Assembly (NCBI RefSeq): GCF_029581395.1
Contig: NZ_CP121116.1
Coordinates: 62,001-126,000, forward strand
Direction of reading: 5' to 3'
Origin: Roseinatronobacter sp. S2
GTDB lineage: Bacteria; Pseudomonadota; Alphaproteobacteria; Rhodobacterales; Rhodobacteraceae
Length of the DNA: 64,000 bases
Shown: one piece after another, positions 45,584 to 54,152 of the stretch
How the letters are laid out: each line of letters starts with the position of its first letter
How positions within the stretch are numbered: position 1 is the stretch's first letter
Made by a program: the position numbers and the translations under genes
The notes under the pieces: model-generated
Databases searched by the model: none
What the model was told of the DNA's origin: nothing
Seen by the model: only the letters and a program-made list of their open reading frames with translations

Positions 45584-46440
45584 CCGATATTACCGCAACC
45601 CCCGCCGAACCCCTGCGCGACAGCCGCGCGCCCGTGGGCGGCGCGCCCGGCATAGCCGCCTTGCAACATGTCGCCCCGCCTGCGCCACCGGGGCCAATGT
45701 CGAACGCGCTGGTGTTTGGCTGGCGCGCAATCCTGAAATTCCGGCATGTTCCCGAACAACTGTTCGATCTGGTCATGACACCGATCATGTTCACCTTGCT
45801 GTTTACATTTGTGTTCGGGGGGGCGCTGGCGGGGTCGCCGGGGGATTATCTGCAATTCTTCCTGCCCGGCATTCTTGTGCAAACGGTCGTGTTCAATTCG
45901 GTCTATTCGGGGATGGGGTTGTCCACGGATTTCCAGAAGGGGCTGTTTGACCGCTTCCGCACCTTGCCAATCTGGTCGCTGGCCCCCTTTGCGGGGTTGA
46001 TGGTGGGCGATATGCTGCGCCACCTGATCGCGGGCGCGATTATTCTGGGGATCGGGCTGATCCTTGGCTACCGGCCTGAAGCGGGGCTGGTTGGCACAGT
46101 GCTGGCATTTGCGATGCTGCTGTCAATCGGGTTCGGCATGGGCTGGGTGTTTATTGTGCTGGGGCTGCTGGTGCGCACGCCGATGACAGTCATGACGCTT
46201 GGGTTTACGATCCTGTTTCCGATTACCTTCGCGTCGAATATCATGGTTGACCCCGCCACTATGCCCGACTGGCTGCGTAGTTTTGTCGATGTGAACCCCG
46301 TGTCACTGATGGCAACGGCGCTGCGCGGGTTGATGTCGGGCACTGCAACCCTGACGCAGATCGGGCTGGCATTGATTGCGCCTGTGGTGCTGACACTGAC
46401 ACTGGCACCGCTGGTCTTGTGGCTTTACCGGCGCAGATAG
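45580..46440 (+). CDS. ABC-2 type exporter permease (DrrB-like)
   Basis: This 286-residue inner-membrane protein with about six hydrophobic segments is the partner of the DrrA-like ATPase. The ABC-2 core is seen in PIMFTLLFTFVFGGALAGSPGDYLQFFLPGILVQTVVFNSVYSGMGLSTDFQKGLFDRFRTLPI in successive segments. Such pairs export drugs or lipids. An AT-poor bidirectional terminator follows immediately. Confidence 0.88.
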   Translation: MTDITATPAEPLRDSRAPVGGAPGIAALQHVAPPAPPGPMSNALVFGWRAILKFRHVPEQLFDLVMTPIMFTLLFTFVFGGALAGSPGDYLQFFLPGILVQTVVFNSVYSGMGLSTDFQKGLFDRFRTLPIWSLAPFAGLMVGDMLRHLIAGAIILGIGLILGYRPEAGLVGTVLAFAMLLSIGFGMGWVFIVLGLLVRTPMTVMTLGFTILFPITFASNIMVDPATMPDWLRSFVDVNPVSLMATALRGLMSGTATLTQIGLALIAPVVLTLTLAPLVLWLYRRR

Positions 46441-46476
46441 AATGCCAAGACCCGCCATGTAGGCGGGTCTGGCATT
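46441..46476. terminator. Bidirectional terminator between convergent genes
   Basis: AATGCCAAGACCCGCC (46441-46456) pairs with GGCGGGTCTGGCATT (46462-46476) with one bulged A and a 5-base loop. A and T tracts flank each side of the stem. It lies exactly between the DrrB-like gene and the convergent ABC exporter gene. Confidence 0.85.
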
Positions 46477-46490
46477 TTCGGGCGCTGCGA

Positions 46491-48383
46491 TTACGCTGGC
46501 GCTTTATCCGGCATTGCATCGGTATCACCGCTTAGGAAACCGCCTGACTGGCGCTGCCAAAGATCGGCATAAAGCCCGCCGTGGCGCAGCAACGCGTCAT
46601 GACTGCCTTGCTCCACGATGCGGCCCTTGTCCATCACCACAAGCCGGTCCAGCGTTGCGATGGTCGACAGCCGGTGCGCAATGGCGATGACGGTCTTGCC
46701 CGCCATCAATGTGCCAAGTTGCTCTTGAATCGCGGCCTCTACTTCGGAATCCAGCGCGGATGTGGCCTCGTCCAGCACCAGAACGGGCGCGTCTTTCAAC
46801 AGCGCGCGGGCAATGGCGATCCGCTGGCGCTGCCCGCCCGACAGTTTGACACCACGTTCGCCCGCATGCGCATCAAGGCCACGGCGCCCTTTGGCATCGA
46901 CCAGATCGCGCACAAAATCCCATGCCTGCGCGCGTTCAAGGGCGGCGATCACCTCGGCATTGGTTGCATCGGGGCGGCCATAGGCCACGTTCTCGCGGAT
47001 GGACCGGTGCAAAAGGGCGGTATCTTGCGTGACAACGGCAATGGCGCTGCGCAGACTTTCTTGCGTCACGGTTGCGATGTCCTGACCATCAATGCTGATC
47101 TGCCCGCCTTGCAGATCGTGGAAGCGCAACAACAGGTTCACCAGCGTAGACTTGCCCGTGCCGGACCGCCCGATAATGCCCACCCGTTCACCGGGCCGGA
47201 TGGTCAGCGACATGTCACCGATCACCCCGTCGCGCTGGCCATAGTGGAACGCGATGCGGTCAAACCTGATCTCGCCCTTTGGCACCACCAGCGCTTGTGC
47301 ATCCGGCCTGTCATTCACCGCTTGCGGCAGGGCAATGGTGTTCATGCCGTCCTGCACTGTGCCAATGTTTTCAAACAGCCCGGCGATTTCCCACAAGACC
47401 CATTCCGACATCGCCCTGATCCGCGTGACCAGTGCAATCGCCACCGCGATGGCCCCGATTGAAATGGTGGCCATATACCAGCCATAGATCGCCACACCGG
47501 CGGTCGCGGCCAGCAGCATGGCGTTCATCATCTGCAATGCAACGGTCAGCTTGGTCACAAGCCGCATCTGCCGGTGCACAGTCACCATGAAACCGCTCAT
47601 CGCGTCGCGTGCATAGTCCTGCTCGCGGCGGGTATGGGCGAACAGCTTGATGGTCTGGATGTTGGTGTAGCTGTCAACGATCCGCCCCGTCATCTGGGCG
47701 CGCGCATCGGCCTGCTGCATCGAGATGGCGCGCAAGCGCGGCACGAAATACCGCGCAATGGCGATATACGCAAAAAGCCAGACGATCAGCGGCAGCGTCA
47801 GGCGCAAATCCGCAGCCCCCACCAGCACCACCGCGCCGATGAAATAGACAACCATGAACACCAGCACATCAGTCAGCTTCATCACCGTTTCACGGATGGC
47901 AAGTGCTGTCTGCATGACCTTCTGGCTGACCCGACCGGCAAATTCATCCTGAAAGAAACTCATGCTTTGCCCAAGGATATAGCGGTGCGCAAGCCAGCGC
48001 GCGATCATCGGGTAATTGCCGAAAATCGTCTGATGCGTGACCAGCGATTGCATAAACACGATCAGCGGGTAGCCAATGACAAACAGCGCCCCAATGCCCA
48101 CCAGACGCCACAGATTGTCATCCAGAAAACCCGCACGTTCGGCACTGCCAAGCCAGTCAACCAGTTGGCCCATCATGCTGATAATGGCAATTTCAACCAC
48201 CGAAATTGCCGCTGTAAGCACGGACATCACCACCAGCCACGGCACCATCGGCCGCGAATAATGCAGCAGGAACGGCAACAGCCGCGCGGGCGGGCGCAGG
48301 GCTGCGTCGTTCGGGAACGGGTCTACGCGGCGTTCAAAATAGGCCAAAAGGCCCTTTTCACGCGGTTTTTCTTGCACTCTCAT
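46491..48383 (-). CDS. ABC exporter half-transporter (fused membrane and ATPase domains)
   Basis: This 630-residue protein has six membrane helices (from LLHYSRPMVPWLVVMSVLTAAISVVEI) followed by an ATPase domain with Walker A GRSGTGKST, signature [16 protein letters not shown], Walker B VLVLDEATSALDSE and AHRLST. It works as a dimer exporting lipids, drugs or peptides. Three in-frame ATGs exist; I prefer 48383, a few bases after AGGA. It is unrelated to the adjacent DrrAB pair apart from being an exporter. Confidence 0.9.
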   Translation of the reverse strand: MRVQEKPREKGLLAYFERRVDPFPNDAALRPPARLLPFLLHYSRPMVPWLVVMSVLTAAISVVEIAIISMMGQLVDWLGSAERAGFLDDNLWRLVGIGALFVIGYPLIVFMQSLVTHQTIFGNYPMIARWLAHRYILGQSMSFFQDEFAGRVSQKVMQTALAIRETVMKLTDVLVFMVVYFIGAVVLVGAADLRLTLPLIVWLFAYIAIARYFVPRLRAISMQQADARAQMTGRIVDSYTNIQTIKLFAHTRREQDYARDAMSGFMVTVHRQMRLVTKLTVALQMMNAMLLAATAGVAIYGWYMATISIGAIAVAIALVTRIRAMSEWVLWEIAGLFENIGTVQDGMNTIALPQAVNDRPDAQALVVPKGEIRFDRIAFHYGQRDGVIGDMSLTIRPGERVGIIGRSGTGKSTLVNLLLRFHDLQGGQISIDGQDIATVTQESLRSAIAVVTQDTALLHRSIRENVAYGRPDATNAEVIAALERAQAWDFVRDLVDAKGRRGLDAHAGERGVKLSGGQRQRIAIARALLKDAPVLVLDEATSALDSEVEAAIQEQLGTLMAGKTVIAIAHRLSTIATLDRLVVMDKGRIVEQGSHDALLRHGGLYADLWQRQSGGFLSGDTDAMPDKAPA

Positions 48384-48528
48384 ATCCATCCTGCACATCC
48401 TGAAGTCTTGTCAGGGGGTATTGCTACAAGTTCAAGTGCACTTTAGGTCAAGTGGAAAATTCAAAACCCCGCGCTGGTTTTTCACGCCCCGCATCTGACG
48501 ACAGCGCCGGGGGGCGTGTCAGATCAGC

Positions 48529-49446
48529 TTACGCCGGATCTGATGCCTTTGCTTCGTCAAGAACCCAATCCGCAAATGCCCGCACCTTGGGGCGTGTCGC
48601 ATCCTCTTGCGGGTAGACGACATAATAGCAATAGTTCTGGCGCATGTCTGACGGGGTTCCGAACGGATGCACCAGCAGCCCCGCCCGCAGGTCTGCGGCA
48701 ACGACAACCTGCCCGACCAGCGCCACACCTTGCCCGGCAATGGCGGCCTGCGCGACCAGAGTATCTTCGCTGAAGCGGGGCCCGTGTTCGGGGTCAATAT
48801 CGCCCAACCCGCTGGCTTTCAGCCACATGCGCCAATTGGGCGCGAAGGCGTGCTGCATGCGCCATTGCGAATGCAATAGTGTGTGGTGGCGCAGATCGGT
48901 CGGTTTGCGCAGCGGATGCGCCCCTTCCAGCAGCGCCGGACTGCACACAGGGGCCGAAAGTTCCGACATCAGGCAGCGCACTTCCATCCCGTCATATTGC
49001 CCATCACCATAGCGCAGCGCCACATCAACATCGCCACGCTGGAAATCGGCCAGCCGGTCGGTGGCATCGATGCGGATATCGAACTGCGGATGCAGGGCAC
49101 GAAACCCCTCCAGCCGCGGCACCAGCCATTTCGCCGCCAGTGACGGCGCAACGCTGATTGTCAGCGCGCCCGCGTCCTCTTGCCGGCGCATGTCACTGTA
49201 GCCTTCGGCAAGCAGGTCCAGCCCTGCGGTCAAGGCAGGCAATGCAACCCTGCCAGCATCCGTCAGCAACAATGCGCGTGTCAGGCGGCGAAACAGTTTT
49301 ACCCCGACAATGTCTTCCAAGGCCCTGATCTGCTGGCTGATGGCGGCGGGCGTCACGTTCAGTTCGTCGGCGGCTTTGCTGAAGCTCATATGTCGTGCCG
49401 CCGCTTCAAACGCGCGCAGGGCATTCAGTGGCGGCAGTTGGCGCAT
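48529..49446 (-). CDS. LysR-family regulator (GcvA-like)
   Basis: This 305-residue regulator has the N-terminal LysR helix-turn-helix in the GcvA form (LPPLNALRAFEAAARHMSFSKAADELNVTPAAISQQIRALEDIVGVKLF) and a substrate-binding-like effector domain (ISVAPSLAAKWLVPRLEGFRALHPQFDIRI). It is divergent from the two small proteins at 49621-50070 with a 174-base gap and may control them. The target is not otherwise evident. Confidence 0.9.
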   Translation of the reverse strand: MRQLPPLNALRAFEAAARHMSFSKAADELNVTPAAISQQIRALEDIVGVKLFRRLTRALLLTDAGRVALPALTAGLDLLAEGYSDMRRQEDAGALTISVAPSLAAKWLVPRLEGFRALHPQFDIRIDATDRLADFQRGDVDVALRYGDGQYDGMEVRCLMSELSAPVCSPALLEGAHPLRKPTDLRHHTLLHSQWRMQHAFAPNWRMWLKASGLGDIDPEHGPRFSEDTLVAQAAIAGQGVALVGQVVVAADLRAGLLVHPFGTPSDMRQNYCYYVVYPQEDATRPKVRAFADWVLDEAKASDPA

Positions 49447-49620
49447 GGGACCTCATAGACAAGAATAACTAATGCATAGCGCAGAAAGCATCGTTTGTCA
49501 CGATGCCTAATTTTCCCCATGTTTAAAGCGTTGCCAGTGAATCACAAGATATTCTGGCCAGTTTTTGAATTAGGTTTCCTTGTCTACGGACAGCGCGACC
49601 CCAACCCACAAAGGTGACAC

Positions 49621-49830
49621 ATGCTTCCTTATGTCAACATGATCAACCACGACGCCAACGACACGCGGCGACAGGCCAATGAAGCGCAGGCCGCGGCAAT
49701 CTATCAGGGTTTGCGCCGGACCGGACGTCTGGTTCGGACCGCAGCGCATGCGTTGCGCCGCCTTTGGGCCGCGCCGGTGCGGGCCTTGCATTCCCGACCG
49801 CAAAAGTCGGCACAGGTATCGGGCGGCTAA
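49621..49830 (+). CDS. Small Arg/Ala-rich protein, unknown function
   Basis: This 69-residue basic protein (NHDANDTRRQANEAQAAAIYQGLRRTGRLVRTAAHALRRLW) resembles small helical proteins found next to DUF1127 proteins in Rhodobacteraceae. AAAGGTGACAC precedes the ATG. It is followed at 48 bases by a DUF1127-like gene on the same strand. Function unknown. Confidence 0.6.
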   Translation: MLPYVNMINHDANDTRRQANEAQAAAIYQGLRRTGRLVRTAAHALRRLWAAPVRALHSRPQKSAQVSGG

Positions 49831-49878
49831 GCAGCGCCCTGCATTTATCCCTTCCAACCCCTCAAGATGGAGTGTCAC

Positions 49879-50070
49879 ATGCCCCTCAACAGCCTCATTC
49901 GGAAATGGCGGATGCGCACGCAGCGGCGTCGCCTGATCCGGCAGGACTTGAAAGCCTTTGCTGAAATCGACCCCGATCTATACAGCGATATCGGCCTTTT
50001 TCCGCAGAATTTTCACGAACAGGCCGAACGATCGGCAGATCGCAGATTGCGCATGTGCTGCGCACACTGA
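49879..50070 (+). CDS. DUF1127-like small protein
   Basis: This 63-residue protein has the DUF1127 pattern of a basic helix followed by an acidic turn and DIG motif (WRMRTQRRRLIRQDLKAFAEIDPDLYSDIGL). The ATG at 49879 has GGAG 6 bases upstream. In Rhodobacter, DUF1127 proteins are tied to stress responses and small RNAs; nothing here shows that directly. It shares an operon with the preceding small gene. Confidence 0.75.
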   Translation: MPLNSLIRKWRMRTQRRRLIRQDLKAFAEIDPDLYSDIGLFPQNFHEQAERSADRRLRMCCAH

Positions 50071-50201
50071 AATGACCGTCCGCAGCAACCGGAATGGTCC
50101 GGCCACACAGGGCGTTCATCCGGTTTGACCCTAAGCGCGATCACAGCCCCAGAAGCAGGCCCGCAATGCGCCCCCAACCATCAGACACATTTGCGTGCAC
50201 A

Positions 50202-50224
50202 CCCCCCCATTACCGCCGGGGGGG
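50202..50224 (+). terminator. Hairpin in the gap after the DUF1127-like gene
   Basis: CCCCCCC (50202-50208) and GGGGGGG (50218-50224) form a 7-pair stem with a 9-base loop in the 224-base gap before the next gene. There is no T-run, so terminator function is uncertain. The rest of this gap shows nothing recognisable. Confidence 0.4.
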
Positions 50225-50294
50225 CAAAGCGGTCCTTCCCTTCGCGACAAGTTGCTTCTATCGCTGATCAGATGACCAACCAGAAGGAAAGCAT

Positions 50295-51050
50295 GTGAAA
50301 TTCATCGGCATCGTCACTTTGCTGGCGGCGGGATCTGTATGTGGCATGGCGCAGGCCGAATGCGCAGACATTGTTCTGCGTATGCACATCACAAAAGCCG
50401 ATCATTTCAATTCCGCAGGAACGCGCATAACCGACGCTGCGGGTATTTTGCAGCAAAACCTGTATCATGTGAACAGCGCCCACCAGATTGACGCGCTGGA
50501 CGCGACCGATCCCTATTTTCAGTCCCGCACCGCCCGGACCGCGTTTGCCAAGGCAGCGCGCAGCCACCTAAGCCAGACACAATCCGCGCGGATACAGGAC
50601 ATCACGCGCGAGAATGTCATCACAATCGGGGTCAATGGCTGCATTGATTTTGACACAAGGCTTGCGGATTACCGCATTTCGCACATCACCTTCTCTGATA
50701 TCACGGATCAGGGCTACACTGCGCCGTTCATGCCCGCTGCCGATGACGCATCCATGTGGTCCGCGCAGAACCCCGAACTTCTGGGCACCCATTTCCACAA
50801 GACCATCAGCGCGCGGGATTTTCGCATTGCGTACCTGGTCAATCCGGAAGCAAAGCTCATGATGCTCGACACCGAATTCTTCTGCGGCACATTGGGCTGC
50901 TCTGCTGTGTTGCTTGATGCGCAGGACAATCTTGTTTGGGAAGGTGAAATGGTCGAGCAGGGCGTGTCTGTCATGGTCGCAGCGGACGGCAACATCATCA
51001 ACATCTACAATGCAGACAATCAGCTTAGCCAGATCAGCATGCCCAGGTGA
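50295..51050 (+). CDS. Secreted protein of unknown function
   Basis: This 251-residue protein starts at GTG (GGAAAGCAT upstream) and has a Sec signal peptide (MKFIGIVTLLAAGSVCGMAQA). The mature part has four to five Cys and no domain I recognise; the mid-part ends with FCGTLGCSAVLLDAQDNLVWEGEM. It converges on the TetR gene. Probably periplasmic or outer-envelope. Confidence 0.7.
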   Translation: MKFIGIVTLLAAGSVCGMAQAECADIVLRMHITKADHFNSAGTRITDAAGILQQNLYHVNSAHQIDALDATDPYFQSRTARTAFAKAARSHLSQTQSARIQDITRENVITIGVNGCIDFDTRLADYRISHITFSDITDQGYTAPFMPAADDASMWSAQNPELLGTHFHKTISARDFRIAYLVNPEAKLMMLDTEFFCGTLGCSAVLLDAQDNLVWEGEMVEQGVSVMVAADGNIINIYNADNQLSQISMPR

Positions 51051-51063
51051 CGCAAGCCGCCGC

Positions 51064-51651
51064 TTAACTGCTGTGCCGAAGCAGCGCATGCAGCACGCTG
51101 TTGATTGCGTCTTCATAGGCGGCGGACCCGGCGCCCGCGTCGCAGGCAAGGGCTGCGCGGTCGAACATGGCCGAAACCATGTCAGCCAGCGCGTTGATCT
51201 GCGCATCGTCCATGTCTGTGCCGATCACGTCCGACAGGCCGCGGCGCAATTCATGCCCGCCGGTTTCCAGATCGATCCGGCGCATGGTTTCGACACCAAG
51301 CGCGGCTGGCCCTTCGAGAAGTAGCAACCGAACACGTCCGGGCTGGCGCATCGCCTTGAAATAGGCACGCGCGCCGTCCAGAAGCGCCGCCATCGGGGAT
51401 TGCGCGCCCGACGACCCTGCCTCGATCTCCTGCGCAACTTGTGCGGCCTCGGCCTCGACCACGGCCAGAAACAGCGCCTGCTTGTCCTTGAAGTGATGAT
51501 ACAGCGCACCGCGTGTGACCCCCGCCAGCTGCACGATTTCGGGCGTTCCCGTCGCGGCAAAGCCCTTTTCAAGAAATAATGCGCGCGCTGATCTGATCAG
51601 TGCGCGGCGCGTCTCTGCGCGCCTGTCGGAATTTGAACGCCTCTCTTGCAT
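51064..51651 (-). CDS. TetR-family transcriptional repressor
   Basis: This 195-residue regulator has a TetR helix-turn-helix (TRRALIRSARALFLEKGFAATGTPEIVQLAGVTRGALYHHFKDKQALF) and a variable ligand-binding C-terminus. Two copies of a palindromic operator lie directly in front of it, between it and the divergent VOC gene, so it very likely represses both. Confidence 0.9.
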   Translation of the reverse strand: MQERRSNSDRRAETRRALIRSARALFLEKGFAATGTPEIVQLAGVTRGALYHHFKDKQALFLAVVEAEAAQVAQEIEAGSSGAQSPMAALLDGARAYFKAMRQPGRVRLLLLEGPAALGVETMRRIDLETGGHELRRGLSDVIGTDMDDAQINALADMVSAMFDRAALACDAGAGSAAYEDAINSVLHALLRHSS

Positions 51652-51698
51652 ACATGCAGCCTGTATGTTAATTGATCACATACATACACACTGTATGT
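51652..51698. promoter_or_regulatory. Twin TetR operators between divergent TetR and VOC genes
   Basis: ACATACACACTGTATGT (51682-51698) is a perfect 7+3+7 inverted repeat. A second copy with one mismatch, ACATGCAGCCTGTATGT, lies at 51652-51668, exactly 30 bases away, so both face the same side of the helix. The right-hand site overlaps a TTGATC-16-TATGTT promoter for the VOC gene. Confidence 0.8.
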
Positions 51699-51719
51699 TT
51701 TTTGTAAGAAAGGCAAGTA

Positions 51720-52148
51720 ATGAAAGTAACACAATACTATCCAGTGCTGATGGTCGCGGATGTGGCAGCGGTCAGCACGTTCTATCAGGCGCATTTCGGC
51801 TTCAGGCCGCTGTTCGACAGTGGCTGGTATGTGCATCTTCAATCCACCGAGGATGAATCCGTCAATCTGGCAATTCTGGATTGCCATCACGACACCATTC
51901 CCGTCGCTGCGCGAAACACCAAAGCGGCTGGCATGCTGCTGAATTTCGAGGTGCCGGACGCCGCGCAGGTGTATAACACGCTTCAGGCCAAGGGCCTGCC
52001 GATCCTGCTGCCCCTGAGGGACGAGCCGTTCGGCCAGCGCCATTTCATCACCCGCGACCCCGCAGGCGTGCTGATCGACGTGATCACCCCCATTGCCCCC
52101 AGCGCCGAATTTCTGGCGCAATATGCCGATGACGCTGTGCCGCAATAA
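51720..52148 (+). CDS. VOC-superfamily (glyoxalase/bleomycin-resistance) protein
   Basis: This 142-residue protein has the paired beta-alpha-beta-beta-beta fold of the VOC family ([36 protein letters not shown] ... [20 protein letters not shown]). The closing GVLIDV segment is typical, though the final metal Glu is replaced by Asp. GAAAGG precedes the ATG. It is controlled by the divergent TetR protein, suggesting induction by a toxic or xenobiotic compound. Confidence 0.88.
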   Translation: MKVTQYYPVLMVADVAAVSTFYQAHFGFRPLFDSGWYVHLQSTEDESVNLAILDCHHDTIPVAARNTKAAGMLLNFEVPDAAQVYNTLQAKGLPILLPLRDEPFGQRHFITRDPAGVLIDVITPIAPSAEFLAQYADDAVPQ

Positions 52149-52160
52149 AGGCGGCAGGCG

Positions 52161-52805
52161 TCAGCGCGTAGCCTGCGCGCCCACCCCATAGGCGCAAAGG
52201 AAAATACGCACGCTTTCCGTCGCGTGCCTGTGTCGCGCATCGCGGTCCGGTATGCCCGCGTCGCCCAGCAGCATTGCCGCACTGGTGGGCGCACCCATCA
52301 CGATCCAGTTGAAAAAACTTGCAGCCTCAATGGTGTCGGGGGTGTTTAGCTGGCCAATGGCGGTGTAATGCGCGCAGGCCCGCGCCAGCCGGTTAATCGC
52401 TTTTTGTGGTCCGTTCTCGAACAGGGCCTTGCCAAGTTCGGGAAACCGCTCCACCTCGCCAATGACCATGCGGCGCAGTTGCATCAGGCGCGGGGTCAGC
52501 ACCACATCCAACTGCTCGATCGCCGCCTCCAGCAAGAACTCCTGCACGGGCCGGTCATCCAGTGGCGCGCCAGGACCCTGTTCAAGCGTTTGCGCAGCAC
52601 CACCTGACATCGCCACCACGACATCAATGAACAGCGCCTGCTTGGATTTGAAATGCGCATAGATGGTCTGTTTGGACACGCCCGCCCGTTCGGCCACCTG
52701 ATCCATGCTGGCACCCAGAAACCCGGCCGTCAGAAACACATCTTCGGCTGCGGCCAGAATTTTCTGGCGGCTGCGGCGCATGCGGGTTTCGGCACCGTTG
52801 GACAT
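52161..52805 (-). CDS. TetR-family transcriptional repressor
   Basis: This 214-residue regulator has a TetR helix-turn-helix (RQKILAAAEDVFLTAGFLGASMDQVAERAGVSKQTIYAHFKSKQALF) of the AcrR type and a C-terminal domain of the common efflux-repressor type. I start it at MSNGAETRM (52805). A single palindromic operator lies upstream, in front of the divergent GFA gene. The expected role is repression of itself and of that gene cluster. Confidence 0.9.
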   Translation of the reverse strand: MSNGAETRMRRSRQKILAAAEDVFLTAGFLGASMDQVAERAGVSKQTIYAHFKSKQALFIDVVVAMSGGAAQTLEQGPGAPLDDRPVQEFLLEAAIEQLDVVLTPRLMQLRRMVIGEVERFPELGKALFENGPQKAINRLARACAHYTAIGQLNTPDTIEAASFFNWIVMGAPTSAAMLLGDAGIPDRDARHRHATESVRIFLCAYGVGAQATR

Positions 52806-52864
52806 GGTGTGACGCCTTCTTCCTGTGATCGCGCGCAGTTTAGCACCTTTGCTTGACAAATGGA

Positions 52865-52879
52865 ACTGGACCGTCCAGT
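52865..52879. promoter_or_regulatory. TetR operator at promoter of GFA gene
   Basis: ACTGGAC-C-GTCCAGT is a perfect 15-base inverted repeat, directly after a TTGACA box (52853-52858). TCTAAT at 52879-52884 could be the -10 box, although the spacing (20) is long. It is the natural site for the TetR protein encoded divergently. Confidence 0.75.
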
Positions 52880-52915
52880 CTAATCAATGAGTCAAGATGC
52901 AGCGGGACAACCCAG

Positions 52916-53449
52916 ATGACCGACGTAACATGCGCCTGCGGGCAGGTGGCCCTTACCCTTTCGGGCAAGCCTATCCTGAGCACTGAATGCCTGTGTTCGG
53001 ACTGCCAGCAGGCGGCGGTGGTGTTTCAGGCATTGCCGGGCGCGCGCGCTGTTGTCGATGACAAGGGTGCCACGCGGTTCGTGCTGTATCGCAAGGACCG
53101 TGTCCGGTGCGAACGCGGGCAGGAATTTCTGGCAGAGCATCGGCTGACCGACGCCAGCACGACGCGCCGCGTGATCGCTACATGCTGCAACACGCCCATT
53201 TTTCTGGATTTCACCCAGGGGCATTGGTTGAGTGTGTATGGCGCGCTGTGGCCGGAAGGCGCACTGCCGAAGCTGGATTTGCGCACCGTGACAAAACACG
53301 CCCCGGCGGGTGTGGTGCTGCCAGATGACGTGCCCAACCCAAAGACCCATAATTTCAGCTTCTTCGCCAGACTGATTTTGGCCTGGGCGGCAATGGGGTT
53401 TCGGGTGCCACCACATGACTATGTGAAAGGAAAGCTGAATGCCCGCTGA
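52916..53449 (+). CDS. GFA-family (glutathione-dependent formaldehyde-activating enzyme-like) protein
   Basis: This 177-residue protein has the zinc-binding Cys pattern of the GFA family (TCACGQVALTLSGKP, then ECLCSDCQQAAVVF, later TCCNTPIF). The true reaction of the family is debated; it binds glutathione adducts. I start it at MTDVTCACGQ (52916), since the longer frame lacks support. It leads a small operon with the unknown protein that follows. Confidence 0.82.
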   Translation: MTDVTCACGQVALTLSGKPILSTECLCSDCQQAAVVFQALPGARAVVDDKGATRFVLYRKDRVRCERGQEFLAEHRLTDASTTRRVIATCCNTPIFLDFTQGHWLSVYGALWPEGALPKLDLRTVTKHAPAGVVLPDDVPNPKTHNFSFFARLILAWAAMGFRVPPHDYVKGKLNAR

Positions 53450-53738
53450 AAGTGACAAGGTCGAGGTTGAAAACATCATGTCGCCGGGCAGGGTCCACCG
53501 CGTGGACCGCGCCAAATATGACGCCATGCGCGTGGCCTTGCTGTCTGTCCTGCCCATGTCCCCGCGGGGACTGACTGTCGCACAGGCCAAGGCGGCGCTG
53601 TTGCCGTTGCTGCCAGATGCGCTGTTTCCCGGCGGTGACAAGGCCGGTTGGTGGTTGAAAGCTGTGCAGCTTGACCTTGAAGCCAAGGGAATCATTGCCA
53701 GAGAAAACACCAAACCCTTGCGGCTGCACATCACTTAG
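53439..53738 (+). CDS. Small conserved protein (DUF6958-like), unknown function
   Basis: This 99-residue protein reads like a short all-alpha conserved family (VENIMSPGRVHRVDRAKYDAMRVALLSVLPMSPRGLTVAQ, then LPDALFPGGDKAGWWLKAVQLDLEAKGII). The pattern matches what I recall as DUF6958, but I am not certain of the number. It overlaps the end of the GFA gene by 11 bases. The function is unknown. Confidence 0.72.
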   Translation: MPAESDKVEVENIMSPGRVHRVDRAKYDAMRVALLSVLPMSPRGLTVAQAKAALLPLLPDALFPGGDKAGWWLKAVQLDLEAKGIIARENTKPLRLHIT

Positions 53739-53757
53739 CCAATCGGATAAGTTTTTA

Positions 53758-53800
53758 TTGACACTGTGACCCGCGCCGCATAACTTAGCCATATGGCTAA
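53758..53800 (+). promoter_or_regulatory. Promoter with ArsR-type operator overlapping the start codon
   Basis: TTGACA (53758-53763), 17 bases, then TAACTT (53781-53786) form a good promoter. Its -10 box overlaps the perfect palindrome TTAGCCATATGGCTAA (53785-53800), which also contains the ATG at 53793. A related half-site TTAGCC with degenerate partner is found at 53735-53750. Transcription would start almost at the ATG, making a leaderless mRNA. Confidence 0.7.
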
Positions 53801-54152
53801 TCATGATTCCCGACTGGACCTGTTGTTCACCGCACTTGGCGACCCGACGCGGCGTGCGATTCTGACACGCCTTGCGCAGGGCGAGGCCAGCGTGACGGAA
53901 CTGGCCGCCACCCACGACATGGCGCTGCCGTCGTTCATGAAGCACCTGCGCAAGCTGGAAGAGGCGGGGTTTATCACCAGTACCAAAACAGGCCGCATCC
54001 GGTCCTGCGCCCTGTCGGCGGATGCTTTCGCGCCGGTCGAGATATGGCTGGACGCGCAGCGTGCACTGTGGACCGACCGGCTTGACCGCCATGATGACTA
54101 TGTCCGCAACCTTCACAGGAGAAGACAAGATGAAGCTGAATCCGAAAACTGA
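53793..54152 (+). CDS. ArsR-family helix-turn-helix regulator
   Basis: This 119-residue winged-helix repressor (LDLLFTALGDPTRRAILTRLAQGEASVTELAATHDMALPSFMKHLRKLEEAGFI) is of the non-metal ArsR subgroup that is paired with SRPBCC proteins. No Cys metal site is visible. It overlaps the SRPBCC gene by 23 bases, so they are coupled. It lies directly on its own operator. Confidence 0.9.
   Translation: MANHDSRLDLLFTALGDPTRRAILTRLAQGEASVTELAATHDMALPSFMKHLRKLEEAGFITSTKTGRIRSCALSADAFAPVEIWLDAQRALWTDRLDRHDDYVRNLHRRRQDEAESEN

Noticed and set aside
50071..50294. Possible CcsR-type small RNA after the DUF1127-like gene
   Set aside because: In Rhodobacter, DUF1127 genes can be followed by sRNAs with CCUCCUCCC loops; I see no such motif here, only a C/G hairpin.
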